Source of the DNA: Cyanobium sp. NS01
Lineage (GTDB): Bacteria; Cyanobacteriota; Cyanobacteriia; PCC-6307; Cyanobiaceae
Length of the DNA: 64,000 nucleotides
Assembly: GCF_014280235.1 (NCBI RefSeq)
Contig: NZ_CP047940.1
Location: 186,001-250,000 of the forward strand
Direction of reading: 5' to 3'
In this document: positions 35,082-43,914 of the stretch, one piece after another
Position numbering within the stretch: position 1 is the stretch's first letter
Layout of the letters: every line of letters starts with the position of its first letter
Notes under the pieces: generated by a model
Told to the model about the DNA's origin: nothing
Databases searched by the model: none
Seen by the model: the letters and a program-made list of their open reading frames with translations, nothing else
Position numbers and translations under genes: made by a program

Positions 35082-35765
35082 ATGCAGCTGGTGATACCTA
35101 CGCTTTGGAAGTCAAAGTCTCTTGTCGAGTCCTTGAATAGGTATCTGCAGCTCTCCTTTGTAGAGAGGATTCTCCTGGTCGACAACGCTGCCCTGGAACG
35201 TCCTGGAGATCTTGGATCTCTCGCTAAAGATGCTCGCCTTCTGATGTTGCCACAGCATCAGAATATCTATGTAAATCCCTCCTGGAATCTTGCAGTCGCC
35301 CAGATCTCTGATCCGAATACCCTTGTGGGCATCCTCAATGATGATGTCAGTTTATCACCGAAGGCTCTTGCAGAGATGAATGCTCGATCTTGGCAGGTTG
35401 GGGAGGTTGTTGGCTTGATGCCTGATTCTGACTTGACCGATCTTTCTCTGAGCAGGGAGACTGGGATCAGGCTCATCCCTGTTCACCATGATGTCAAGCA
35501 GTCGATCGGCCAGCAATTACCAGGGTTTGGATCGGCTATGTTTCTGCTTCGAGCCACCTACAGAACAATTCCCCCCTGTTTTCAGATTTGGTATGGTGAC
35601 GACTGGCTTTTACGCTCAGCCACAAGAATCTTTGGCATCCACGACCCTGGCTTGAGGCGCGAGCATCATGTCACGATGAGAGATTTGAGGAAGTCTTCCA
35701 GCTTTCGATCAATACTAAGCAATGATCGGCGTTCTGCAGCTCAGTTATTTGGATTTGAACAGTAA
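35082..35765 (+). CDS. Glycosyltransferase-like protein (GT2/GT-A)
   Basis: 227 residues starting 'MQLVIPTLWKSKSLVESLNR'. 'FVERILLVDNAALERPGD' and 'NIYVNPSWNLAVAQ' are the donor-binding motifs, and 'LVGILNDDVSLSPKALAEMN' has the NDDV metal site in place of DxD. 'GFGSAMFLLRATYRTIPP' and 'WYGDDWLLRSATR' are the acceptor/base region. Shorter than a typical GT2. Its last 25 bp overlap the tail of the convergent GT8 gene. Confidence 0.72.
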   Translation: MQLVIPTLWKSKSLVESLNRYLQLSFVERILLVDNAALERPGDLGSLAKDARLLMLPQHQNIYVNPSWNLAVAQISDPNTLVGILNDDVSLSPKALAEMNARSWQVGEVVGLMPDSDLTDLSLSRETGIRLIPVHHDVKQSIGQQLPGFGSAMFLLRATYRTIPPCFQIWYGDDWLLRSATRIFGIHDPGLRREHHVTMRDLRKSSSFRSILSNDRRSAAQLFGFEQ

Positions 35766-36601
35766 GTTGGAAGGTCTCTTGGGCTTTTCCCAATATTGAG
35801 ATGCTTGTGAATTGCCAACCAGTATGTGTCGATGGGCTCCAGGCGTTCATTGGGGAGGCGGTCTGGAAGTGCTCCGGCTGAGAGATGCGCAATCACCAGA
35901 TTACGCCGCGCATCCGCCAATGAGTTTACCATCGGATTTGCGGCTTGGTCATGCCAAGTATGGGTTGCATTCCTCTCCCTCATCCAGGATAAGTAGTTGT
36001 ACTGGAGAGGCAGATACTGTACCCGATTCTTGAGTAGTGCATTCAAGGCGCACTGCTCGCGAAATCGGCACAAGGCTGGGTTCGCTTGATAGAAATCAAC
36101 AATCTCTTTGCAACTTATACAAGCTCGCAGGTGCTCTGCGTCAAACAGCATGACGCCAGCATTGAAATAATGATAAGAGCTTTTGAGGTCGAGTATCAGC
36201 TGCCTGTCTGGCATCGGCCGCCCATGAGAGCAAGAGGCTATGGGCTTGTCAGCGGTGAGGGGGAGTTGCTCAAGTGCCGTCATGTTGGAGACGCAAAGCG
36301 TATCTGCGTCAATGCAAAGGTAGCGGCCAGGTATGGGAGCCAGTTCGAGGGCTTCTACACAGTAAAAGTAGGGTCTCACTGACGGTGGAAGTGAGTGTAA
36401 AGGGCTATTGTCTCGAATGTGAACTTGTTCTAGCTCTGAGGAAAAGGAACTCGCGATTTCTGGAAGACGTGAAAGTAGACAGTCCTTGGGGGTCACCACC
36501 ATGACCCTGGCGATCTTGTTATGGAGCAACACTGAGCAGAGAGCAATGGCCGCCAACTCCTCGTACCCTGAATCAATGGAAAAAACCAGGGTCAGCTCCA
36601 T
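35741..36601 (-). CDS. Glycosyltransferase family 8-like
   Basis: 286 residues. 'LVFSIDSGYEELAAIALCSV' is the GT8 opening; 'GRYLCIDADTLCVSNMTALE' holds the DADT metal site; 'YHYFNAGVMLFDAEHLRA' and 'FREQCALNALLKNRVQYLP' are the FNxGVMLxD and DQ(x)2LN-like motifs. The start is 7 bp after the glgP stop on the same strand, so it may be transcribed as the third gene of the xfp-glgP unit, although its composition is that of the glycan island. A role in glycogen priming is possible but unsupported by motif; surface-glycan synthesis is more likely. Confidence 0.85.
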   Translation of the reverse strand: MELTLVFSIDSGYEELAAIALCSVLLHNKIARVMVVTPKDCLLSRLPEIASSFSSELEQVHIRDNSPLHSLPPSVRPYFYCVEALELAPIPGRYLCIDADTLCVSNMTALEQLPLTADKPIASCSHGRPMPDRQLILDLKSSYHYFNAGVMLFDAEHLRACISCKEIVDFYQANPALCRFREQCALNALLKNRVQYLPLQYNYLSWMRERNATHTWHDQAANPMVNSLADARRNLVIAHLSAGALPDRLPNERLEPIDTYWLAIHKHLNIGKSPRDLPTYCSNPNN

Positions 36602-36608
36602 GCCCCAC

Positions 36609-39131
36609 TCACTCGGTCTCGCAGGTGATCTTCACCGGGTAGGGCTTCACCTGCCAGATCTTGTCGGCGTAGTCCTGGATCGAGCGGTCGGAGGAGAAGA
36701 AGCCGCTGCGGGCGGTGTTGAGCAGGGCCATGCGGTTCCAGCGGGAACGGTCGGCCCAAGCCTCACCCACGCTCTGCTGAGCGCGGAGGTAGTCGTCGAA
36801 GTCGGCCAGCACGAAGTAGGGATCCCGGCCGGTGAGGTTCTGCAGCAGCGGGCGGAACAGCTCTCCGTCGCCATTGCTGAAGTGCCCCTGCTCCACCAGG
36901 CGCAACACCTCGGCCAGTTCCGGCATGGAGCCGATCAGTTCCCAGGGGCGGTAGCCGCCGCTGCGCAGTTCGGCGATCTCTGAGGTGGTCTTGCCGAACA
37001 GGAAGAAGTTGTCTTCTCCCACTTGCTCCCTGATCTCCACATTGGCCCCATCGAGGGTGCCGATGGTGAGGGCGCCATTCATGGCGAACTTCATGTTGCC
37101 GGTGCCGGAGGCCTCCATGCCGGCGGTGGAGATCTGCTCGGAGAGGTCGGAGGCGGGGTAGACCCTCTCGCCCAGCTTCACGTTGTAATCCGCCAGGAAG
37201 ATCACCCGCAGACGACCCTCCATCTCGGGGTCCGAGTTGATCGTTTCGGCGATGCCGTTGATGAACCGGATGATCAGCTTGGCCATGTAATAGCCGGGAG
37301 CGGCCTTGCCACCGAAGATCACCGTGCGGGGCGGCAGATGGTCACCATCGCCGTGTTTGATGCGCAGGTACTGGGCGACCACCTGCAGCGCGTTGAGATG
37401 CTGGCGCTTGTACTCATGGATCCGCTTCACCTGCACGTCGAACAGGGAAGCCGGGTCGACGAGCACGCCGTTATGGCGATGGATGTAATGGCTGAGCTGG
37501 GTCTTCACGGCCAGCTTGGTGGCATCCCAGCGCTCCAGGAAGGCGCTGTCATCCACCAAGCCCTCCAGCCGCTTCAGCTGGCTGAGATCGCGCACCCAGC
37601 CTTCACCGATCGCCTCGTTGAGCAGATCGCTCAGCTGTGGATTGGAGAGCGCCATCCAGCGCCGGGGGGTGACGCCGTTGGTGACGTTGGTGAACTTCTC
37701 AGGCCAGAACGTGGCGAAGTCCGGAAAGAGGTCGGTGGTGACCAGCTGGCTGTGCAGGGCCGCCACGCCATTGACGTGATGGGAGGCCACCGTGGCCAGA
37801 TTCGCCATCCGAACAGCCTTGCCGCCGTCCTCATCGATGATCGACATCCGCCTGAGCACGCCCTCATCTCCCGGGTAGCGCAGGCGCACCTGCTGCAGGA
37901 AACGGCGGTTGATCTCGAAGATCAGCTCCAGGTGCCGGGGCAGCAGCGAGCCGAACAGGTCCAGGCCCCACTTCTCGAGGGCCTCGGGCAGCAGGGTGTG
38001 GTTGGTGTAGGAGAGCGAGCGGCTGGTGATGTCCCAGGCGGTGTCCCAGGGCAGTTGCTTCTCATCGATCAGCAGCCGCATCAGTTCGGCCACCGCGATG
38101 GAGGGGTGGGTGTCGTTGAGCTGCACCGCCCAGTGATCGGGAAACTCCTCGATCGGCAGACCGCGGCCCTCCAGGCTGCGCAGCATGTCCTGCAGGGAGC
38201 AACTCACAAAGAAGTGCTGCTGCTTGAGGCGCAGACGCCGGCCCTCGTCGGTGCCGTCGTTCGGGTAGAGCACCTTGGAGAGGGTTTCGCTGCCCACCTT
38301 CTCCTCCACGGCGCCGTAGTAATCGCCGATGTTGAAGGCGTAGAAGTCGAAGCTCTCGGTGGCATCGGCGCGCCACAGGCGCAACCGGTTGCAGGTGTTC
38401 ACCCGGTAGCCGAGCACGGGCACATCGTGGGGGATGCCGATGGCATGCTCCGCCGGAATCCAGCGCACCCGCTGCTCGCCCTTGCTGTCGCGATAGGTCT
38501 CGGTGCGGCCGCCGAAACCAACGAAGCAGGCCTGATCGGGCTGGGGCAACTCCCAGGGCCAGCCGGCCTTGAGCCACTTGTCGGTGACCTCCACCTGCCA
38601 ACCATCGCGGATCAGCTGATCGAAGATGCCGAACTCGTAGCGAATGCCGTATCCGGAGGCAGGGATTTCCAGCGAGGAGAGCGATTCGAGGAAGCAGGCG
38701 GCCAGGCGGCCCAGGCCGCCGTTGCCCAACCCGGGCTCCTCCTCCACGTCCAGGATCTGGTTGAGATCGTCGATGCCGAAGCGCTTCAGGGCCTGGCTCG
38801 CCGCCTCCTCGATGCCCAGCATCAGCAGGTTGTTGCCCAGCTGCGGCCCGATCAGGAACTCGGCCGAGAGATAGGCCACCACCCGGGTGGGAGCTGCCCG
38901 CAGGGCCTCCAGGCCAGCCAGGTAACGGGTCATCAGCCGGTCGCGCACGGCGTAGCTGAGGGCCACGTAGAGGTCGTGGCGGGTGGCGGTGGGGGCGAGC
39001 TTGCCGAGGCTGAAGAACAGATGCCCGGTCATGCCGTCAAACAGGTCCTCCGGCCCGGAGCCGCTGCGGTCGGAGTCGGCGTAACAGCCCGGGGTGGGCA
39101 GGCGCAGAGGCCTGGGTTGGATGGTGGTCAT
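36609..39131 (-). CDS. glgP: Glycogen phosphorylase
   Basis: 840 residues, normal length. Phosphorylase motifs run from 'YLSAEFLIGPQLGNNLLMLG' through 'GLGNGGLGRLAACFLESL' to the PLP site 'EASGTGNMKFAMNGALTIG', with the Schiff-base Lys at residue 681. The enzyme releases glucose 1-phosphate from glycogen with inorganic phosphate. The start codon overlaps the stop of the phosphoketolase gene (ATGA), so the pair is translationally coupled. High GC marks it as core sequence. A long plus-strand frame over this gene is a codon-bias shadow. Confidence 0.97.
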   Translation of the reverse strand: MTTIQPRPLRLPTPGCYADSDRSGSGPEDLFDGMTGHLFFSLGKLAPTATRHDLYVALSYAVRDRLMTRYLAGLEALRAAPTRVVAYLSAEFLIGPQLGNNLLMLGIEEAASQALKRFGIDDLNQILDVEEEPGLGNGGLGRLAACFLESLSSLEIPASGYGIRYEFGIFDQLIRDGWQVEVTDKWLKAGWPWELPQPDQACFVGFGGRTETYRDSKGEQRVRWIPAEHAIGIPHDVPVLGYRVNTCNRLRLWRADATESFDFYAFNIGDYYGAVEEKVGSETLSKVLYPNDGTDEGRRLRLKQQHFFVSCSLQDMLRSLEGRGLPIEEFPDHWAVQLNDTHPSIAVAELMRLLIDEKQLPWDTAWDITSRSLSYTNHTLLPEALEKWGLDLFGSLLPRHLELIFEINRRFLQQVRLRYPGDEGVLRRMSIIDEDGGKAVRMANLATVASHHVNGVAALHSQLVTTDLFPDFATFWPEKFTNVTNGVTPRRWMALSNPQLSDLLNEAIGEGWVRDLSQLKRLEGLVDDSAFLERWDATKLAVKTQLSHYIHRHNGVLVDPASLFDVQVKRIHEYKRQHLNALQVVAQYLRIKHGDGDHLPPRTVIFGGKAAPGYYMAKLIIRFINGIAETINSDPEMEGRLRVIFLADYNVKLGERVYPASDLSEQISTAGMEASGTGNMKFAMNGALTIGTLDGANVEIREQVGEDNFFLFGKTTSEIAELRSGGYRPWELIGSMPELAEVLRLVEQGHFSNGDGELFRPLLQNLTGRDPYFVLADFDDYLRAQQSVGEAWADRSRWNRMALLNTARSGFFSSDRSIQDYADKIWQVKPYPVKITCETE

Positions 39132-41569
39132 GCCTCGGGTGTACTCCAGCGCCAGTTGGTGATCTCGGGGGCATCCATGCCATGGGTGTGGGCATGGGCG
39201 CGATTGGCCAGGATGGCGTTCTTCATCCGTTCCTTCACATGGGCGGCCCTTGAGCCGAGCCCGGTAACACGATCAATCACGTCAATCACGAGATTGAAGC
39301 GATCGATCTGGTTGTTCATCGCCAGCTCCAGAGGCGTGTTGATGTTGCCTTTTTCCTTGTAACCACGCACGTGGAAGTTGGGGTGGTTGGTGCGGCGGTA
39401 GACCAGCCGGTGAATCAGCCAGGGATAGCCGTGGAAGTTGAAGATCACCGGCTTGTCGGTGGTGAACAGGCTGTCGAAATCCCGATCACTGAGGCCGTGG
39501 GGATGTTCCGAGGGTTCGGTGAGGGCAAACAGCTTCACCACATTGAGCACCCTGATCTTCAACCTGGGGCACTCATGACGAAGGATCTGCACCGCCGCCA
39601 GGGTTTCCTTGGTGGGGATGTCGCCGGCGCAGGCCATCACCACATCGGGCTCATCGGGTTCAGTGCCGCTGTCATCGTTGCTGGCCCAGCTGAAGATGCT
39701 GATGCCCTTGGCCACATGGGCACGGGCCTGCTCCAGGCTGAGGTACTGGAGGTGTTTCTGCTTGTCGGAAACGATGATGTTGCAGACGTTGGGCTCCACC
39801 AGGGCCTCTTCCGCCACCGCCAGCAGGGAGTTGGCATCGGCCGGCAGGTAGACGCGAACCACTTCGCCACTCTTGTTGCCGGCCAGATCGATGAAGCCCG
39901 GATCCTGGTGGGTGAAGCCGTTGTGATCCTGGCGCCACACCGTGGAGGAGATCAGGCAGTTCCAGGCGCCGATCGGGGCCCGCCAGGTGGCGTGGTGGAT
40001 GCAGCTCTCCAGCCACTTGGCGTGCTGGTTGAACATCGAGGCGATCACATGGGCAAAGGCCTCGTAGGTGTGGAAGAAGCCGTAGCGGCCGGTGAGCAGG
40101 TAGCCCTCCATCATCCCCACCAGGGTGTGCTCGGAGAGCATCTCCACCACGCGGCCCTCGCGGGCCAGTTCGCTGCCGTTGAGGTCTTCGGGGAGGAAGT
40201 CCTCCATCCACACCTTCTTGCTCACCTCGTAGATCGCCTGCAGGCGGTTGGAGGCGGTTTCATCCGGGCCGAACACCCGCAGCGAATCGGGGTTGCGCGC
40301 AATGGAATCGCGCAGCAGGCAACCCAGGGGCGCCGTGTTCTCGTGCTCAGTGGCTCCTGGCTGCTCCACTGGCACGGCATAGGCCTCCACCGGCGCCAGG
40401 CGCAGCTTGCGGCGCAGCTGGCCGCCATTGGCATGGGGGCTGGAGCCCATCCGCCTGGGGCCCACCGGCGCGAGAGCCTCAAGGTCGGGCCAGAGATGGC
40501 CTTCGCTGTCGAACAGCTCCTCAGGCCGGTAGCTGCGCATCCAGGCCTCCAGCATGGCCAGCTGCTGGGGATCGGTCTTGGGGGCGGCCAGGGGCACCTG
40601 GTGAGCCCTCCAGAAGTTCTCGATCTTCTTGTCGCCGAGGGCGGCGGGGCCGGTCCAGCCCTTGGGGGAGCGCAGCACGATCATCGGCCAGGCCGGGCGC
40701 ACGGCCTCGCCGCTGGCCCGGCAGGTGGCGCGCACCTGCTGGATCGCATCGACGGCCTGGTCCATGGCCGCGGCCATGGCGGCGTGCATGGCGTGGGGCT
40801 CATGGCCCTCCACCAGGATCGGCTCCCAGCCGTAACCGCGCAGCAGGCTCACCAGCTCCTCGCGCGGGATGCGGGCCAGCAGGGTGGGGTTGGCGATCTT
40901 GTAGCCGTTGAGGTGCAGCACCGGCAGCACCGCCCCATCCGAAATCGGGTTGAGGAATTTGTTGATGTGCCAGCTGGTGGCCAGCGGGCCGGTTTCGGCC
41001 TCGCCATCGCCCACGCAGGCCACGGCGATCAGCTCGGGGTTGTCGAACACCGCGCCGCAGGCGTGCGAGAGCACGTAGCCCAGCTCGCCGCCCTCATGGA
41101 TCGAGCCGGGGGTTTCCGGGGTGCAGTGGGAGCCGATGTGGCCCGGGAAGGAGAACTGCTTGAAGAAGCGCCGCATCCCCTCGCTGTCGCGGGAGATGTC
41201 GGGGTACACCTCGCTGTAGCTGCCATCGAGGTAGGTGGGGGCCAGCACGCCTGGGGCGCCATGGCCTGGCCCAGAGAGGTAGAGCATGTCCAGGTCGCGC
41301 TCCCGGATCAGCCGGTTGGCATGGGCCCAGATGAAGGCCTGGCCTGGGCTCGACCCCCAGTGGCCCAGCAGCCGGTTCTTGATGTGCTCGGGCTGGAGGG
41401 GCTGCTGCAGGAGGGGATTGTCCTGCAGATAGATCATCCCTACCGCCAGATAGTTGGCGGCGCGCCACCAGCGATCGATCAGGGCCAGGTCCTGCTGGGA
41501 GGGCGTGGTGGAGGGAGGCGGCAGGCTGCTGGTGAGGCTCGGGATGGCGGTGGAGAGCAGTTCTCCCAT
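39128..41569 (-). CDS. xfp: Phosphoketolase (xylulose-5-P/fructose-6-P)
   Basis: 813 residues from ATG 41569 ('MGELLSTAIPS'). The frame stays open far upstream, but that extension is the antisense shadow of the antiporter gene. Signatures: 'YLSGPGHGAPGVLAPTYLDG', 'HIGSHCTPETPGSIHEGGEL', the thiamine-diphosphate site 'VGDGEAETGPLATSWH', and 'TGRYGFFHTYEAFAHV'. It splits xylulose 5-phosphate or fructose 6-phosphate with phosphate to acetyl phosphate and a shorter sugar phosphate. In cyanobacteria this gives acetyl units from sugar without losing CO2. Coupled to glgP it forms a glycogen-to-acetyl-phosphate unit. Confidence 0.95.
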   Translation of the reverse strand: MGELLSTAIPSLTSSLPPPSTTPSQQDLALIDRWWRAANYLAVGMIYLQDNPLLQQPLQPEHIKNRLLGHWGSSPGQAFIWAHANRLIRERDLDMLYLSGPGHGAPGVLAPTYLDGSYSEVYPDISRDSEGMRRFFKQFSFPGHIGSHCTPETPGSIHEGGELGYVLSHACGAVFDNPELIAVACVGDGEAETGPLATSWHINKFLNPISDGAVLPVLHLNGYKIANPTLLARIPREELVSLLRGYGWEPILVEGHEPHAMHAAMAAAMDQAVDAIQQVRATCRASGEAVRPAWPMIVLRSPKGWTGPAALGDKKIENFWRAHQVPLAAPKTDPQQLAMLEAWMRSYRPEELFDSEGHLWPDLEALAPVGPRRMGSSPHANGGQLRRKLRLAPVEAYAVPVEQPGATEHENTAPLGCLLRDSIARNPDSLRVFGPDETASNRLQAIYEVSKKVWMEDFLPEDLNGSELAREGRVVEMLSEHTLVGMMEGYLLTGRYGFFHTYEAFAHVIASMFNQHAKWLESCIHHATWRAPIGAWNCLISSTVWRQDHNGFTHQDPGFIDLAGNKSGEVVRVYLPADANSLLAVAEEALVEPNVCNIIVSDKQKHLQYLSLEQARAHVAKGISIFSWASNDDSGTEPDEPDVVMACAGDIPTKETLAAVQILRHECPRLKIRVLNVVKLFALTEPSEHPHGLSDRDFDSLFTTDKPVIFNFHGYPWLIHRLVYRRTNHPNFHVRGYKEKGNINTPLELAMNNQIDRFNLVIDVIDRVTGLGSRAAHVKERMKNAILANRAHAHTHGMDAPEITNWRWSTPEA

Positions 41570-41698
41570 CTCAGTCAGCCCAGAAACGGCATGTGCGGAC
41601 GGTAGCGACCATGGCCACGGTGGAACGGCGCCGCTGGTTAGAGATCTGCGTCCGAACACCGGCGCCGACGACCCGATCGGCCCCAGCTGAACCTCTCC

Positions 41699-43054
41699 AT
41701 GACCCTGCCAGCCCTGTTGCTCGCTGTCGACAGTCACCAGTCGGAGGTGGCCGAAACGCTGATTTCCGTTGGCGAATTCCTGGTGATCTTCGTGGCGGCT
41801 CGGGTGCTCGCTGAGCTGATGGTGCGCCTGCAGCTGCCCACGATCCTGGGCGAGCTGGTGGCTGGCGTTGTGATCGGCGTGTCGGGGCTGCACCTGATCG
41901 TGCCGCCGGACACCCAGGCCCAGCTGTCCGCATGGAGCCTTTCGGTGCTCGGATCGCTCTCCGGCCTGGAGCCGGCCAGCGTGCAGGATCTCTACGCCGA
42001 AACCTTCCCCAACCTCAAGCAGGTGTCGGAGATCGGGCTCTACGCCCTGCTGTTCCTCACCGGCCTGGAGAGTGAGCTCGATGAGCTGGTGGCCGTGGGC
42101 GCCCAGGCCACCACCGTGGCGGTGACGGGCGTGGTGCTGCCCTTCGCCCTGGGCACGGCCGGCCTCTACTACCTCTTTGACGTGCCGTTGATTCCTGCCG
42201 TGTTCGCCGGAGCGGCCATGACGGCCACCTCGATCGGTATCACCGCCAGCGTGTTCGGGGAGCTCAAGTTCCTGCGCACCCGTGAGGGGCAGACGGTGAT
42301 CGGCGCGGCCGTGCTCGATGACATCCTCGGCATCGTGATCCTGGCCGTGGTGGTGAGCCTGGCCGGGGGCGGCAGCTTCGAGCTGGCCCCGCTGCTGAAA
42401 CTGGTGGTGGCCGCCGGGGTGTTCGTGGCTGCGGCGCTGTTCCTGAGCCGCACGGCCGCGCCTGCCTTTGACTGGGTGCTGGATCGGCTCAAGGCCCCTG
42501 GCGAGGTGGTGGTGGCCGGTTTCGTGGTGCTCACCCTGTGCTGTTTCGCCGCCCAGGCGATCGGCCTGGAGGCGGCGCTGGGTGCCTTCGCGGCGGGCCT
42601 GATCCTGAGCGGCTCCAAGCACACCCATGCGATCCAGGGCACGGTGCAGCCGCTGGTGGCCCTGTTCGCCACGATCTTCTTCGTGCTGATCGGCACCGGC
42701 ATGGATCTCTCGGTGCTCAACCCGATGAACCCCGAGAACCACGAGGGGCTGATCGTGGCCGCCTTCCTGCTGGTGGTGGCGATCCTGGGCAAGGTGGCGG
42801 CGGGCTGGAGCTACGTGAGCAAGGTGAAGACCAACCGGCTGGTGGTGGGGCTGGGGATGATGCCCCGCGGCGAGGTGGGACTGATCTTCCTGGGGCTCGG
42901 CAGCCAGGCCGGCCTGCTCACCAAGTCGCTGGAGGCGGCCATCCTGCTGATGGTGATCGGCACCACCTTCCTGGCCCCGATCCTGCTCAGACTGGTGCTC
43001 GGCGGCCAATCCGGAGGACCCGACCTTGACCCCCTCGCCGAAATCCCCACCTGA
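41699..43054 (+). CDS. Cation:proton antiporter, CPA2 family (NapA/KefB-like)
   Basis: 451 residues with about twelve membrane segments. 'LPTILGELVAGVVIGVSGLH' is the family's second segment; 'ALLFLTGLESELDEL' is the re-entrant region. 'TATSIGITASVFGELKFL' followed by 'VIGAAVLDDILGIVILAVV' supplies the conserved Thr and the adjacent Asp-Asp of electrogenic members. No C-terminal RCK domain is present. It exchanges Na+ or K+ for H+ across the cytoplasmic or thylakoid membrane. Divergent from xfp with a 129-bp spacer; its 3' end overlaps the next gene. Confidence 0.9.
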   Translation: MTLPALLLAVDSHQSEVAETLISVGEFLVIFVAARVLAELMVRLQLPTILGELVAGVVIGVSGLHLIVPPDTQAQLSAWSLSVLGSLSGLEPASVQDLYAETFPNLKQVSEIGLYALLFLTGLESELDELVAVGAQATTVAVTGVVLPFALGTAGLYYLFDVPLIPAVFAGAAMTATSIGITASVFGELKFLRTREGQTVIGAAVLDDILGIVILAVVVSLAGGGSFELAPLLKLVVAAGVFVAAALFLSRTAAPAFDWVLDRLKAPGEVVVAGFVVLTLCCFAAQAIGLEAALGAFAAGLILSGSKHTHAIQGTVQPLVALFATIFFVLIGTGMDLSVLNPMNPENHEGLIVAAFLLVVAILGKVAAGWSYVSKVKTNRLVVGLGMMPRGEVGLIFLGLGSQAGLLTKSLEAAILLMVIGTTFLAPILLRLVLGGQSGGPDLDPLAEIPT

Positions 43055-43589
43055 TGCCGGTGTGTCGCCGCTGCGGCGCTGGGGCCTGAGCTGGGGCGGC
43101 TGGCGCGACAACCGCCGCGGCGAGTGGTGGTTGCTGGCCCAGTTGCTGCTGATCGCCGCCCACCTGCTGCCGCCCTGGCCGGCGCCTGGCTCCTGGGGCT
43201 ATGCCTGGCCCTTGCCCCTGGCCCTGGGCGGCGCAGTGCTGTTCCTGGTGGGGATGGGGCTGGCCCTGCAGGGCTTCCTGAGCCTGGGCGCCAGCCTCTC
43301 GCCCCTGCCGGAGCCGATTCCGGGGGCGGCCCTGGTCACCAGCGGCGCCTATGGCCGCTGCCGCCACCCCCTCTACCAGGCGGTGCTGCTCTGCTCCCTG
43401 GGGGTGACGCTGGCCCTCGGCAGCCTGCTGCACCTGGGCCTGCTGCTGGCCCTCGGCGCGGTACTGGGCGGCAAGGCGCGGCGAGAGGAGCGGGCCCTGG
43501 CCAGCACCCACCCCGACTACGCCGCCTACCGGCACTCCACCGCAGCGATCATTCCTCGTCTTCCCTGGCTCGACTGGCGAGAGCTGTGA
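43026..43589 (+). CDS. Isoprenylcysteine methyltransferase (ICMT)-like membrane protein
   Basis: 187 residues, three or four membrane segments. 'VTSGAYGRCRHPLYQAVLLC' is the RHPxY S-adenosylmethionine-site motif of the ICMT/phospholipid methyltransferase group, followed by 'KARREERALASTHPDYAAYR' with the E...(F/Y)xxY motif. In bacteria these enzymes methylate unknown substrates, often lipids or isoprenoids. The start (TTG 43026) lies 29 bases inside the antiporter gene, suggesting coupled translation. The 3' end overlaps a convergent small membrane-protein gene by 41 bp. Confidence 0.8.
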   Translation: MTPSPKSPPDAGVSPLRRWGLSWGGWRDNRRGEWWLLAQLLLIAAHLLPPWPAPGSWGYAWPLPLALGGAVLFLVGMGLALQGFLSLGASLSPLPEPIPGAALVTSGAYGRCRHPLYQAVLLCSLGVTLALGSLLHLGLLLALGAVLGGKARREERALASTHPDYAAYRHSTAAIIPRLPWLDWREL

Positions 43590-43890
43590 ACAGCCCCCAG
43601 CCCACGGCGATCAGGCCGAGGCTGGAGGCCCAGCTGGGGCCCAGGGCCAGGCCCAGGCCGATCTCCGTGAGGGCACCCACGGCCACGGCCGCGGCCAGAC
43701 TGAGCCCCACCAGCACCACCTGCTGCAGCAGGGGAGGCCAGCTGCCGGCCTCAAGGGCCTGCTCGAGCCTGGCCAGGGGCAGGCTGAGCGGCAGGTAAAG
43801 CGCCAGCGCCCAGAGGGCGATCCCCGGCAGCAGGGCGATCCAGTCGATGCTGGCGAGGGGCAAGGGTGAGCTCGCGGTGCTCCTTAGCAT
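43549..43890 (-). CDS. Small integral membrane protein, unknown function
   Basis: 113 residues from ATG 43890. Three hydrophobic segments are visible: 'WIALLPGIALWALALYLPL', 'VVLVGLSLAAAVAVGALTE' and 'LGLIAVGWGLFTALASRA'. The polar loop 'ARLEQALEAGSWPPLLQQ' lies between the first two. No family recognised. It is divergent from the alpha/beta hydrolase gene with 24 bp between starts. The longer minus frame reaching 44751 is a shadow of that hydrolase. Evidence for being real is the well-formed membrane pattern and clean spacing. Confidence 0.6.
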   Translation of the reverse strand: MLRSTASSPLPLASIDWIALLPGIALWALALYLPLSLPLARLEQALEAGSWPPLLQQVVLVGLSLAAAVAVGALTEIGLGLALGPSWASSLGLIAVGWGLFTALASRAREDEE

Positions 43891-43914
43891 CGACCCTCCC
43901 TGCCGGCCGCTGCC

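Noticed and set aside
37023-39362. Long plus-strand open frame (779 codons)
   Set aside because: Antisense shadow of glycogen phosphorylase; no family motifs and no start signal.
39371-41605. Long plus-strand open frame (744 codons)
   Set aside because: It lies wholly antisense to the phosphoketolase gene and has low-complexity Gly/His/Gln-rich sequence typical of high-GC codon-bias shadows.
41570-43111. Upstream extension of the phosphoketolase frame to 1327 codons
   Set aside because: The extension is Gln/His-rich antisense of the antiporter; a normal phosphoketolase N-terminus begins at 41569.
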